Shown one piece after another: positions 1-7,128 of a stretch of 24,376 nt of DNA. Under the pieces are notes generated by a model, which did no database searches, was not told the origin of the DNA, and saw only the letters and a program-made list of their open reading frames with translations. Source of the stretch: Anaerolineae bacterium (GTDB taxonomy: Bacteria > Chloroflexota > Anaerolineae > JAFGEY01); contig JAFGEY010000193.1 in the NCBI GenBank assembly GCA_016931365.1, positions 1 to 24,376 of the forward strand, read 5' to 3'. Position 1 is the stretch's first letter. Every line of letters starts with the position of its first letter. The position numbers and the translations under genes are program-made.

Positions 1-543
1 AAAACGGTTTTTTTGGGTGTTATGCCCACACGTCTCTTTGCCTTTCAGTACAAAAGGACTTGACTTTATGATAGTAAGCTTTTTTTGAATGTTTTCATAG
101 CGCTGCCGGATTTCTTCCAGCGACACCTGCTCGACGTACTGGTAAAAAGCCAGAGCAAATCCATTCAGATCGCGCATCGAAAAGGTCCTGCCGCCCCACG
201 GTTGGTTTTCCGGCGCAGTGTCGGGGATCACGCCACTTTCGACAACTCCGGCATAGACAGCGTCCACATCGTCGACGAGAATGAAAGCGGTGAAATGGAC
301 CTGCCCACCGGAATACGATGCGGCGTCGTCCCCAAACCGGCTGAGGTTAAACCCGGAGATCGCCCGGTTTTCGCCGCCGGAGCTCGCCATTTCGCCTCGC
401 ATCACACTGCCGAACTGACAGTGTCCCTGGGCGTCAAAGGTGTCATAGTGGCTACTCCAGCCCAGCACGCGACCATACCAGGCGGCGGTCTCCTCGATGG
501 AGGGGACGGTGAGAGTCGTCTCAACTTTTTCTACGACATACAT
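1..543 (-). CDS. VOC-family (glyoxalase/bleomycin-resistance-like) protein, partial at left edge
   Basis: The minus frame is open from an ATG at 543 to base 1 with no stop, giving at least 181 residues. Residues 1-138 read as one VOC module: an opening strand and helix (ETAAWYGRVLGW), a second half with a VHFTAFILVDDVDAVY segment, and an end with PWGGRTFSMRDLNGFALAF, the usual closing strand. VOC proteins bind a metal or small ligand and serve as dioxygenases, glyoxalases or antibiotic-binding proteins; no substrate can be assigned here. A good ribosome site (AAAGGGAG, 9 bases upstream) supports the start. The frame continues about 40 residues past the normal domain end, through a helical and basic stretch in AT-richer DNA, and the true end lies outside the window. 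It follows a GNAT gene by 53 bases, so co-transcription is likely. Confidence 0.75.
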   Translation of the reverse strand, partial: MYVVEKVETTLTVPSIEETAAWYGRVLGWSSHYDTFDAQGHCQFGSVMRGEMASSGGENRAISGFNLSRFGDDAASYSGGQVHFTAFILVDDVDAVYAGVVESGVIPDTAPENQPWGGRTFSMRDLNGFALAFYQYVEQVSLEEIRQRYENIQKKLTIIKSSPFVLKGKETCGHNTQKNRF

Positions 544-596
544 TGGGTTGTACTCCCTTTGCTAACTCAAACCAACTCTACCACTCATTGGGTTGG

Positions 597-1076
597 CTAT
601 AACGCTTTGCAATACCGAACCAGCGGCAAACCCGTGTAACCCGCTTTCTCATACGATCGCCTGGCTGGTGCGTGCCCCTCGTCGCCACCAGTGCCGACCA
701 CAGCCAGCTTCATCCCGGCTGCTTTCATCTTGACCAGGGCGACGACGTTCAATTCCGTGCCGATGCCGAGGTTTTGATAGTCGGGGTGCACGGCGAGCAA
801 CTGCACTTCGCCGGTTTGGTCCTGATGCAATTCATACGCCAAAAAACCGGCCACCCGGCCATCCACTTGAGCGACCAAGACATTGTATTTTTCATCCGTG
901 CAAACCGACTTGACGCCCTCACGCTGGCTTGTACGCCAGTCCGGATAGATAAGCGCATAGATTTTATCACCCAATACCTGTTTGAAGGAATCAAATACGG
1001 GCTCCCAGGCTAACAATGAGAGTTGGACGATGTCATCAAGGTCTTGTTCAATAAATGTTCGAATATCTAAATTCAC
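597..1076 (-). CDS. GNAT-family N-acetyltransferase
   Basis: This 159-residue protein has a typical single GNAT fold. It would transfer an acetyl group from acetyl-CoA to an amine of a small molecule or protein. The acetyl-CoA loop is visible at about residues 91-110 (VQLLAVHPDYQNLGIGTELN) with the Q-x-x-G-x-G pattern, and a C-terminal RRSYEKAGYT segment matches the usual helix and final strand. I chose the GTG at 1076 because an AAGGA ribosome site sits 7 bases before it and the domain starts at once (NLDIRTFIEQDLDD). A TTG at 1103 would add nine residues but has no comparable site. The gene lies 67 bases after the Ntn-like gene and 53 bases before a VOC gene. The substrate is unknown. Confidence 0.8.
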   Translation of the reverse strand: MNLDIRTFIEQDLDDIVQLSLLAWEPVFDSFKQVLGDKIYALIYPDWRTSQREGVKSVCTDEKYNVLVAQVDGRVAGFLAYELHQDQTGEVQLLAVHPDYQNLGIGTELNVVALVKMKAAGMKLAVVGTGGDEGHAPARRSYEKAGYTGLPLVRYCKAL

Positions 1077-1143
1077 ATTACTTTCCTTTATTTCTTGCGC
1101 CAACTATAAGGACAAGTCACCTTCTTCAGAAATCCCCGCAAAC

Positions 1144-1965
1144 CTAACTGTCGCCTGTTGTCGACAAGTATACGCCATCTGGTGTAATTGCCAGATCATG
1201 AGGTTTGCCGCCTACCAAGCGAGTCCCTTCCTTGCAAAAGTCGCGTTGAGTTTCTGATACCACTTCTATTGGCCTACGCGCGATTGCGAGATAGGTTTCT
1301 ATCTTGTCTGATCTTGCCAGATTTCCTCTTGCTGCAAGTATTGCGAATGCTCCAAATATCGCATAAGCAGCAGCATTGAACATAATCGGGTCACCATTGT
1401 TGTATATGATCATACCACCTGGTTCATGAAGATGCGCATGTACCTGGAGCCTATACTGGGCCTCGCGGTGGGTAGGACTGGGAGGCGCATCAGCTATAGT
1501 GTGGTATGTCTCCCGGCTAAGATGTATACCATCAGAGTTAACCGTGCTGTAGGTCGTGTCAATGAAGTTTGAAATCAAAAAGAGTTCTGGAATCCAGTAG
1601 TTCTCAATGTACTCATAAGCAGTCAAATGGATGCCAATTCCAGTACTCACAGCTTGCGCAAAGCGCATCTTCGCGAACGCTTTGTTCAATTGTTCTGTGA
1701 GGCTCTGTGCGAATTCCTCGGCCGAGGAGTATCGATCGGCATTGTTGGCCCGTTCTTGTAACCAGTCGAATGTTGACCACTTGTAGGCACTGCACTTGGC
1801 AAGACCCCAGTATGTTATTGCTCCTCGCCACCGTCTTACAGCAATGATCTTGGATTGCTTCCATTCCATCGGTTTGTGGTTACCATCCATCTGTAGTTCA
1901 GTGATTAATGAATCTGATGCATGTACAGTGCAATATCGAGTGATTACAGTAGAAATAACAGTCAT
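1144..1965 (-). CDS. Ntn-hydrolase-like (proteasome-beta-like) hypothetical protein
   Basis: The 273-residue product begins TVISTVITRYCTVHASDSL after the start Met. That pattern (Thr near the N-terminus, then a strand ending in ASDS) resembles the first strands of self-processing Ntn hydrolases such as proteasome beta subunits and HslV. It ends with GGKPHDLAITPDGVYL. If the likeness holds, Thr2 could be the nucleophile once Met is removed; this is inference, and no other active-site residue is assured. The frame can be read upstream to 2166, but that part overlaps the preceding gene. The ATG at 1965 has a strong AAAGGAGC site 9 bases upstream and starts exactly where the fold would. Base composition is visibly AT-richer than the neighbours, suggesting recent acquisition. 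The alternative is an uncharacterised protein with a chance N-terminal likeness. Confidence 0.65.
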   Translation of the reverse strand: MTVISTVITRYCTVHASDSLITELQMDGNHKPMEWKQSKIIAVRRWRGAITYWGLAKCSAYKWSTFDWLQERANNADRYSSAEEFAQSLTEQLNKAFAKMRFAQAVSTGIGIHLTAYEYIENYWIPELFLISNFIDTTYSTVNSDGIHLSRETYHTIADAPPSPTHREAQYRLQVHAHLHEPGGMIIYNNGDPIMFNAAAYAIFGAFAILAARGNLARSDKIETYLAIARRPIEVVSETQRDFCKEGTRLVGGKPHDLAITPDGVYLSTTGDS

Positions 1966-2030
1966 TTGGATAGCTCCTTTGAACCACTCAACTGTTCGCC
2001 AAACACAATCCATATTCTTCCATAGATGAA

Positions 2031-3038
2031 TTATCCGAACTCGACCACCACCAACGCCGCTTCGATCGCGTCGATGCCGCGCGCGTAACCGTCTCTGGCC
2101 TGGCGCAGCAACGGGACTAACCTGGCATTCCGCTCCGGGTCGGGGTCTTCGGGCGCGCTCCACCACAACAGCGGCACGGCGGCATCGAGGGCATCCGCCT
2201 CGGCGGTGAACGCCGCCGCCGCACGTTCAAAATTCGACTGCGCTTGAGGATACTTGAGCGCAAGCTCGGACATAAACCCGGCGGCGATGCGATGCGTGCT
2301 GCGGTAAACGCCCAGACAGTACGAGTCACCCGCAGTGCGCTTTCTCTCCGGCTTGCGCCAATCGTCGATCCAGCGGTCGTAGCAGAGCAAACCGTGCAGC
2401 ATCACCCACTTGTCGCCGCTCAGTTGATCCTGCCCTTCAGTCGAATGCGCGTGGCGCACCGCCTCCTGCAACGCGGCGATTTCAGCCTCACGGGCGTTAA
2501 ATTGGCCTATTTTCTCGCCGACCAAAATTGCACCGAGCGCCGGACAGATGTCACGACAGGTGCTCAGCCGTTTTTGATCGGCCTGGGCATATCCATCGAT
2601 CCCGGCATAAGAGCCGCGCCCGAAAAAGAGGCCTTGTTCGTCGTCAAACCCGGCCACAACGTCCCACTCTGCCGTTGTAAAGGCGTGCCAAACAATGGCC
2701 GGCCGGCCGGCGCGAATCTCGTCCTTGATGCGAGCGATCACCCGAGCCGCTTCCTGTTCGAGATCGAATGATTGGTTTTCATCCCCGTACAAGGGCAAAT
2801 AGGTCATCTCATAGCCGAGCAATGCGATCAGGTCTTGCGTGCTCATCGCGCAGTCACAGGTCGGTGCGCAGGGACAGATGCCGCCGATACGGAACGCCGC
2901 ACCCGAGAGCCCCTGGATGTAAGCGGGCGAATAGCTTTCGCCGCGGTGGTTGAGCACCACGCGCACACACTCGTACAGCGGATCGACCACTTGATAACGA
3001 TCGATGCCATCAAGAACAATTCTTTCCTTGCCACTCAT
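2031..3038 (-). CDS. BtrH_N-like (papain-fold, C39-like) protein
   Basis: The 335-residue protein resembles proteins with a butirosin-biosynthesis BtrH N-terminal domain. In that family, a cysteine-protease-like acyltransferase fold moves acyl groups during antibiotic biosynthesis. Supporting signs are an early Cys in LYECVRVVL (Cys24), the segment IQGLSGAAFR (about 41-50), a strand with His in GRPAIVWHAF (about 111-120) and DVVAGFDDEQGLFFGRG (about 126-142), followed by a helical C-terminal half. An unusual cysteine cluster, CPCAPTCDC (residues 55-63), sits in the first half. The ATG at 3038 has GAGGAG about 7 bases upstream and is preferred over a TTG at 3053, which lies upstream of the ribosome site. 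No amino-sugar antibiotic genes are in the window, so a biosynthetic role is not implied. Family assignment is moderate; function is unknown. Confidence 0.6.
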   Translation of the reverse strand: MSGKERIVLDGIDRYQVVDPLYECVRVVLNHRGESYSPAYIQGLSGAAFRIGGICPCAPTCDCAMSTQDLIALLGYEMTYLPLYGDENQSFDLEQEAARVIARIKDEIRAGRPAIVWHAFTTAEWDVVAGFDDEQGLFFGRGSYAGIDGYAQADQKRLSTCRDICPALGAILVGEKIGQFNAREAEIAALQEAVRHAHSTEGQDQLSGDKWVMLHGLLCYDRWIDDWRKPERKRTAGDSYCLGVYRSTHRIAAGFMSELALKYPQAQSNFERAAAAFTAEADALDAAVPLLWWSAPEDPDPERNARLVPLLRQARDGYARGIDAIEAALVVVEFG

Positions 3039-3065
3039 TGTCACTCTCCTCAATCAGGTATACAG

Positions 3066-3443
3066 TTATCCGCCGGCTACATGGGCATAAAAATTCACGA
3101 TGTTGCCGTCGGGATCGCGAAACCACACCGAGCGCAATCCCCAGGGCTGCGTCGTCGGCGGTTTGACCACCTCGACATCCAGCGCCCTTAGTCGCTCATA
3201 CTCCTCATCCACATCTTGAACTTGAAATTCCAGAACGCAGTTGCCCGCGCCCGAACCACTCATCGAGCCGGGGGCCATCCCTTCCATACCCTGCACAGAA
3301 AAGAGGGTCAAATTGGCTCCCGGCGTAGAAAACGTCGCAAAGATCTCGTCGCCTTCGGCGGCCATTTGCAGCACGCGCTGATAAAAATCGCGCAACCCGC
3401 GCACATTGCCCGTGACGATGCAGATGCTGTTGAACCTTTTCAT
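3066..3443 (-). CDS. VOC-family (glyoxalase/bleomycin-resistance-like) protein
   Basis: This 125-residue protein is the standard size for one complete VOC module. It shows the two beta-alpha-beta-beta-beta halves: GNVRGLRDFYQRVLQM early, then NCVLEFQVQDVDEEYERL, and the closing WGLRSVWFRDPDGNIVNFY with a conserved Asp-Pro-Asp-Gly turn. Such proteins dimerise to bind metals or small ligands, and the substrate here is unknown. The ATG at 3443 fits the domain start. A GGGGGAG stretch lies only about three bases upstream, which is closer than usual. The gene follows a GNAT gene by 22 bases and precedes the BtrH_N-like gene by 27, within the run that starts at uvrA. A longer frame reaching 3737 overlaps the GNAT gene and is rejected. 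Confidence 0.85.
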   Translation of the reverse strand: MKRFNSICIVTGNVRGLRDFYQRVLQMAAEGDEIFATFSTPGANLTLFSVQGMEGMAPGSMSGSGAGNCVLEFQVQDVDEEYERLRALDVEVVKPPTTQPWGLRSVWFRDPDGNIVNFYAHVAGG

Positions 3444-3465
3444 GGACTCCCCCGATGCCCCCCGC

Positions 3466-3927
3466 CTAGATGCATCTTTCAAACAAGATGCCGTCGCGTC
3501 CATCTGTCCCCACTTCGACAAAGCCGATCTTGCTGTAAAAGTGGCGCGTGCGCCTGTTCCAGGCCGGCGTGCCCAGCGTCCACTTTTTGGCCAATGGATA
3601 TTCCTGCCACAAAAACTCGAAAGCCCGGGTGCCAATGCCCTGGTTTTGATAGTCGGGATCGATAAAAATGCGCCCCAGCTCGTAGCAGCGCGGCTCCTTG
3701 GCAAAGACAATGATCCCGCCGACGATCTGAACGTCAACCAGGATCTTGAAATAGTTGCCCAGGCGCATCATTTTGCGCTGCCACTCGGCCGATTTGTATC
3801 CCGGCGGACCGCCCGGGCCAGGCGCGCCGTAATGGATGTCGTTGTCGAAGGCCCGGCCTGAGATCTGCGCCAGGGACGTCCCATCTCTGGCGACTGTTTT
3901 GGCCAGGCGGATGTCGCGCTGTGTCAT
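3466..3927 (-). CDS. GNAT-family N-acetyltransferase
   Basis: The 153-residue product has the GNAT acetyl-CoA motif at about residues 84-99 (LGRIFIDPDYQNQGIG) with Q-x-x-G-x-G. A WNRRTRHFYSKIGFVEVG segment follows, typical of the last helix and strand of the fold. It would acetylate an amine of an unknown acceptor. Its ATG lies three bases past the uvrA stop, and its ribosome site (GAGGAGG) is formed by the last codons of uvrA, so translation of the two genes is probably coupled. A Gly/Pro-rich loop (about 34-43) follows the first helix. Whether it has any link to DNA repair cannot be told; the coupling may only reflect compact gene packing. Confidence 0.85.
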   Translation of the reverse strand: MTQRDIRLAKTVARDGTSLAQISGRAFDNDIHYGAPGPGGPPGYKSAEWQRKMMRLGNYFKILVDVQIVGGIIVFAKEPRCYELGRIFIDPDYQNQGIGTRAFEFLWQEYPLAKKWTLGTPAWNRRTRHFYSKIGFVEVGTDGRDGILFERCI

Positions 3928-3930
3928 TGC

Positions 3931-6885
3931 CTAGACCTCCTCACCGACCAACTCTCGCACCCGCAGCTCGATCCCTTTTTCTTGTGACGGCGAGAGCATG
4001 TGTTTCAAAAACTGTCCAGTACAGCTTACTTTGATCTCGCTCACCTCTTCCGGCGTGCCCTGGGCGATGATATAGCCGCCCTCGTCACCGCCCTCCGGCC
4101 CGAGATCGACGAGCCAGTCAGCAGTCTTGATCACGTCCAGGTTGTGCTCGACAACGATGACTGTATTGCCTGCGTCGGTGAGTCGATGCAGCACGTCGAG
4201 CAGCTTTTGGATGTCGGCAAAGTGCAGGCCGGTGGTCGGCTCGTCGAGGATGTATACCGTGTCCCCGGTGGCCACGCGCGCGAGTTCCTTCGCCAGCTTG
4301 ACTCGCTGTGCTTCGCCGCCGGAGAGGGTGGTCGCACTCTGGCCAAGCTTGACGTAGCCCAGCCCTACATCGACCAGGGTTTGCAGGACGCGCTGCACCT
4401 TGGGCACATTGCCAAAGAATTCGAGGGCTTCTTTTACATCCATATCTAAAACATCGGCGATATTCTTTCCCTTGTATCGAATTTGCAATGTTTCGCGATT
4501 AAAACGCTTGCCCTTGCAGACGTTACACGTCACCCACACGTCGGGCAAAAAGTGCATCTCGACCACTTTTTGGCCGTGCCCCCGGCAGGCCTCACAGCGC
4601 CCGCCCTTGACGTTGAAACTGAACCGGCCCGCGTTGTAACCGCGCGCTTTGGCATCGGGTGTCTGGGCAAAAAGGTCGCGGATCAGTGGCATCACCTGCA
4701 CATAGGTCGCCGGGTTGGAGCGCGGCGTGCGGCCGATCGGCTCCTGGGTGATGTTGATCACCTTGTCCACGTGCTCCAGGCCCTCGATGCGTTCGTGCTT
4801 ACCCACCTTTTGCGCGGCGCCATGCAAAATATTCGCCAGCGCGGGATGCAGCGTTTGCGCCACCAAAGACGACTTGCCGCTGCCCGACACACCGGTCACG
4901 CAAGTGAACAGGCCCAGCGGAAAGCGCACCGTCAGATCTTTGAGGTTGTTCTGCCGCGCGCCGACGATACTCAGCCAATGGCCGTTGGTTGGACGGCGCT
5001 TGCCACTCGACAGCCTGTCGAACGGCGAGCTGACCTGCAACTCGTGAGCCAGGTAGCGCCCGGTCAATGAGTCCGGATTGGCCATGATCTGCGCCGGTGT
5101 GCCCTCGGCGACCACCCAGCCGCCATTGATACCCGCCCCCGGCCCCAAATCGACGATCCAGTCGGCGATGCGCATCGTCTCTTCGTCGTGCTCAACGACA
5201 AGCACCGTGTTGCCCATGTCACGCAGCGTTTCCAGCGTATCCAGCAAACGGCGGTTATCGCGCTGGTGCAGGCCAATGCTCGGCTCGTCAAGCACATAGA
5301 GCACGCCCACCAACCCGCAACCCACCTGGCTGGCCAGCCGAATGCGCTGCCCCTCACCGCCGGACAGCGTCGGCGCTGGGCGATTGAGGGTGAGGTAATG
5401 CAAGCCAACATTCATCAAGAACTGCAAGCGGCCCTGCACTTCCTTGATCACCTCCTCGCCGATCTGCCGCTGCTCGGTGCCGAGTTGTGCCCACAGACTG
5501 TCCACCCAGCGGATCGCTTCGTCGATGCTCATCGCCACAACCCGGTTGATCGACTGCCCACCCACTGTCACCGCCGCACTTTCAACGCGCAGCCGCTCGC
5601 CGTGACAGGCGGTGCAGGGCTGCTGGCTCATAAACGACATATACCAGCGCCGGGTATAATCCGATTGGGTCTGGTGGAACAGGCGGTTGATGTTGTGAAC
5701 GATACCCTTGAGCGGTCGCTCGCTCTCACCCGACCACGTACCGTTGTCGTTTTCGGCATGAAAAGAAAACTTGATTCGCTCTTCGCCCGACCCATACAGC
5801 AGCACATTGCGGAACGTTTCGGGCAGGTCTTGCCACGGCGTCTCCAGGTCGATGCCATAATGTTCGGCGATGGCGCGCAGGTGGTTGATGTGCCAGGTGT
5901 TCTTTTTCTTGCGCACCTCGCCGTACCAACGCACCGCCCCATCGAGGATGGAAATAGCCGGGTTTTGAACGATCAGGTCGGGATCGACCTCCTGACGGGT
6001 GCCCAGCCCGTTGCATTCAGGGCACATGCCCAGCGGTGAGTTGAAACTAAACATCGCTGGTGACAGTTCGGGAAAGCTGATCCCGCAGGCGGGACAGGCG
6101 TTGTTTTCGGAAAGCAACCATTCAGCCTCGCCAGGCCGATCGATCAAAACAAGGCCATCTCCGTGCCGCAGCGCCGTCTCAATAGACTCGGTGAGGCGGC
6201 TGATAAACTCGTCCCGCGCCAAAGCGCGCTGTGCCTGTTCATCCGCTTCGGGTACAACCAGCCGGTCGATGACCAGCTCGATATCGTGCTTTTTGTTCTT
6301 GTCCAGCACGATCTTGTCGGTCAGCTCGCGCACCTCGCCATCGACACGCACGCGAGCAAAACCATCGGCCTGGGCGTGCTCAAAGGCATCCTTGAACGTG
6401 CCCTTGCGGTTGCGCGCCAGCGGGGCTAACACCTGAAAGCGCGTTCCGGCGGGCAGCGCGGCGACCAGTTCAACGATCTCTTGCGCCGACTGGGCGTGCA
6501 CCTCACGCCCGCACTGCGGACAATGGGCAATGCCCACGCGCGCAAAGAGCACGCGCAAATAGTCGTAAATCTCGGTCACAGTCGCCACAGTCGAGCGTGG
6601 ATTCTTACTCACCGCCTTTTGCTCGATCGCAATCGCCGGGCTGAGGCCGCCGATAAAATCCACCTTGGGTTTTTCCATCTGGCCGATGAACTGCCGCGCA
6701 AAAGAGGACAGCGATTCGACGTAACGGCGCTGCCCATCGGCATACAGGGTATCAAAAGCCAGACTTGACTTGCCACTGCCCGACACGCCGGTGATCACCA
6801 CCAGTTTGTAGCGCGGCAAAATAACATCAATATCTTGAAGGTTATGCTCTTTGGCGCCACGAATGACAATTTTATCTTGGTACAT
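3931..6885 (-). CDS. uvrA: UvrABC nucleotide-excision repair protein, subunit A
   Basis: UvrA scans DNA for bulky lesions with UvrB, using two ABC ATPase modules. All landmarks are present in 984 residues (family about 940-1000). Walker A motifs (GVSGSGKSS) lie at about 33-41 and 665-673. ABC signatures are LSGGEGQRIRLASQ (about 507) and LSGGEAQRVKLAKEL (about 854), and Walker B segments read VLYVLDEPSIGLH and VYILDEPTTGLH. The zinc-finger cysteine pairs are CPACG...CPECNG (264-291) and CEACRG...CNVCKG (764-791), and IGRTPRSNPATY is at about 717. The ATG at 6885 begins with the canonical MYQDKIVIRGAKEHNL; a TTG at 6906 is in frame but poorly supported. The conserved I-D-Q before the PIGRTPRS segment reads I-T-Q here, a small departure. 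The leader upstream holds a terminator-like hairpin. Confidence 0.98.
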   Translation of the reverse strand: MYQDKIVIRGAKEHNLQDIDVILPRYKLVVITGVSGSGKSSLAFDTLYADGQRRYVESLSSFARQFIGQMEKPKVDFIGGLSPAIAIEQKAVSKNPRSTVATVTEIYDYLRVLFARVGIAHCPQCGREVHAQSAQEIVELVAALPAGTRFQVLAPLARNRKGTFKDAFEHAQADGFARVRVDGEVRELTDKIVLDKNKKHDIELVIDRLVVPEADEQAQRALARDEFISRLTESIETALRHGDGLVLIDRPGEAEWLLSENNACPACGISFPELSPAMFSFNSPLGMCPECNGLGTRQEVDPDLIVQNPAISILDGAVRWYGEVRKKKNTWHINHLRAIAEHYGIDLETPWQDLPETFRNVLLYGSGEERIKFSFHAENDNGTWSGESERPLKGIVHNINRLFHQTQSDYTRRWYMSFMSQQPCTACHGERLRVESAAVTVGGQSINRVVAMSIDEAIRWVDSLWAQLGTEQRQIGEEVIKEVQGRLQFLMNVGLHYLTLNRPAPTLSGGEGQRIRLASQVGCGLVGVLYVLDEPSIGLHQRDNRRLLDTLETLRDMGNTVLVVEHDEETMRIADWIVDLGPGAGINGGWVVAEGTPAQIMANPDSLTGRYLAHELQVSSPFDRLSSGKRRPTNGHWLSIVGARQNNLKDLTVRFPLGLFTCVTGVSGSGKSSLVAQTLHPALANILHGAAQKVGKHERIEGLEHVDKVINITQEPIGRTPRSNPATYVQVMPLIRDLFAQTPDAKARGYNAGRFSFNVKGGRCEACRGHGQKVVEMHFLPDVWVTCNVCKGKRFNRETLQIRYKGKNIADVLDMDVKEALEFFGNVPKVQRVLQTLVDVGLGYVKLGQSATTLSGGEAQRVKLAKELARVATGDTVYILDEPTTGLHFADIQKLLDVLHRLTDAGNTVIVVEHNLDVIKTADWLVDLGPEGGDEGGYIIAQGTPEEVSEIKVSCTGQFLKHMLSPSQEKGIELRVRELVGEEV

Positions 6886-6936
6886 AACGAGGTCGAACCC
6901 TTTCAAATGATCTTGAGCGATGGAGAGTTTTCAAAC

Positions 6937-6964
6937 AAAAACGGCTTGTCGCTTTCCAAGCCGT
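6937..6964 (-). terminator. Intrinsic terminator-like hairpin in the uvrA leader
   Basis: On the minus strand an 8-base-pair stem (ACGGCTTG with CAAGCCGT, loop of eight) is followed directly by TTTTTG and TTT. It ends about 50 bases before the uvrA ATG. It could be a second, tandem terminator for the operon ending at 7129, or an attenuator if uvrA transcription starts upstream of it. The position relative to the uvrA start site decides between these. Confidence 0.6.
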
Positions 6965-6982
6965 CGTCGGTGATGTGCAACA

Positions 6983-7010
6983 GAACTACTGTATCACAAG
7001 TACCTGTCAA
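6983..7010 (-). promoter_or_regulatory. Possible uvrA promoter
   Basis: A perfect TTGACA (7005-7010) lies between the upstream operon's terminator and uvrA. Sixteen to seventeen bases downstream there is only a weak -10 match (TAGTTC). The location is right for a uvrA promoter, and it would place the terminator-like hairpin at 6937-6964 in the 5' leader. The poor -10 keeps confidence low. Confidence 0.3.
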
Positions 7011-7072
7011 GATGCGTCATATTTACGCTGAAAATTGGCAGGAAATTAGAAAATTTGTTCGGAACGGGCGGA

Positions 7073-7110
7073 TAAAAAAGCACCCCAGGCTATTCGGTGA
7101 CTGGGGTGTG
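7073..7110 (-). terminator. Intrinsic terminator ending the eight-gene operon
   Basis: On the minus strand an 8-base-pair stem (CACCCCAG with CTGGGGTG, 12-base loop) is followed by C and a run of six T. It starts about 20 bases after the stop of the endonuclease/phosphatase-family gene, which is the classic place for a rho-independent terminator. It is oriented only for leftward transcription. Confidence 0.85.
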
Positions 7111-7128
7111 AACAGCAGCGCAAGTCTA

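Noticed and set aside
85..639. 184-codon open frame on the plus strand
   Set aside because: It is antisense to the VOC gene, whose minus-strand product shows clear VOC motifs and a good ribosome site.
1966..2166. N-terminal extension of the Ntn-like gene
   Set aside because: It overlaps the BtrH_N-like gene, is Arg-rich without pattern, and the strong ribosome site lies at the ATG at 1965.
3444..3737. N-terminal extension of the second VOC gene
   Set aside because: It runs out of frame through the GNAT gene and the VOC domain is complete without it.
5188..6039. 283-codon plus-strand frame inside uvrA
   Set aside because: uvrA is certain on the other strand, and the frame has no recognisable domain; GC-rich codon bias creates such shadows.
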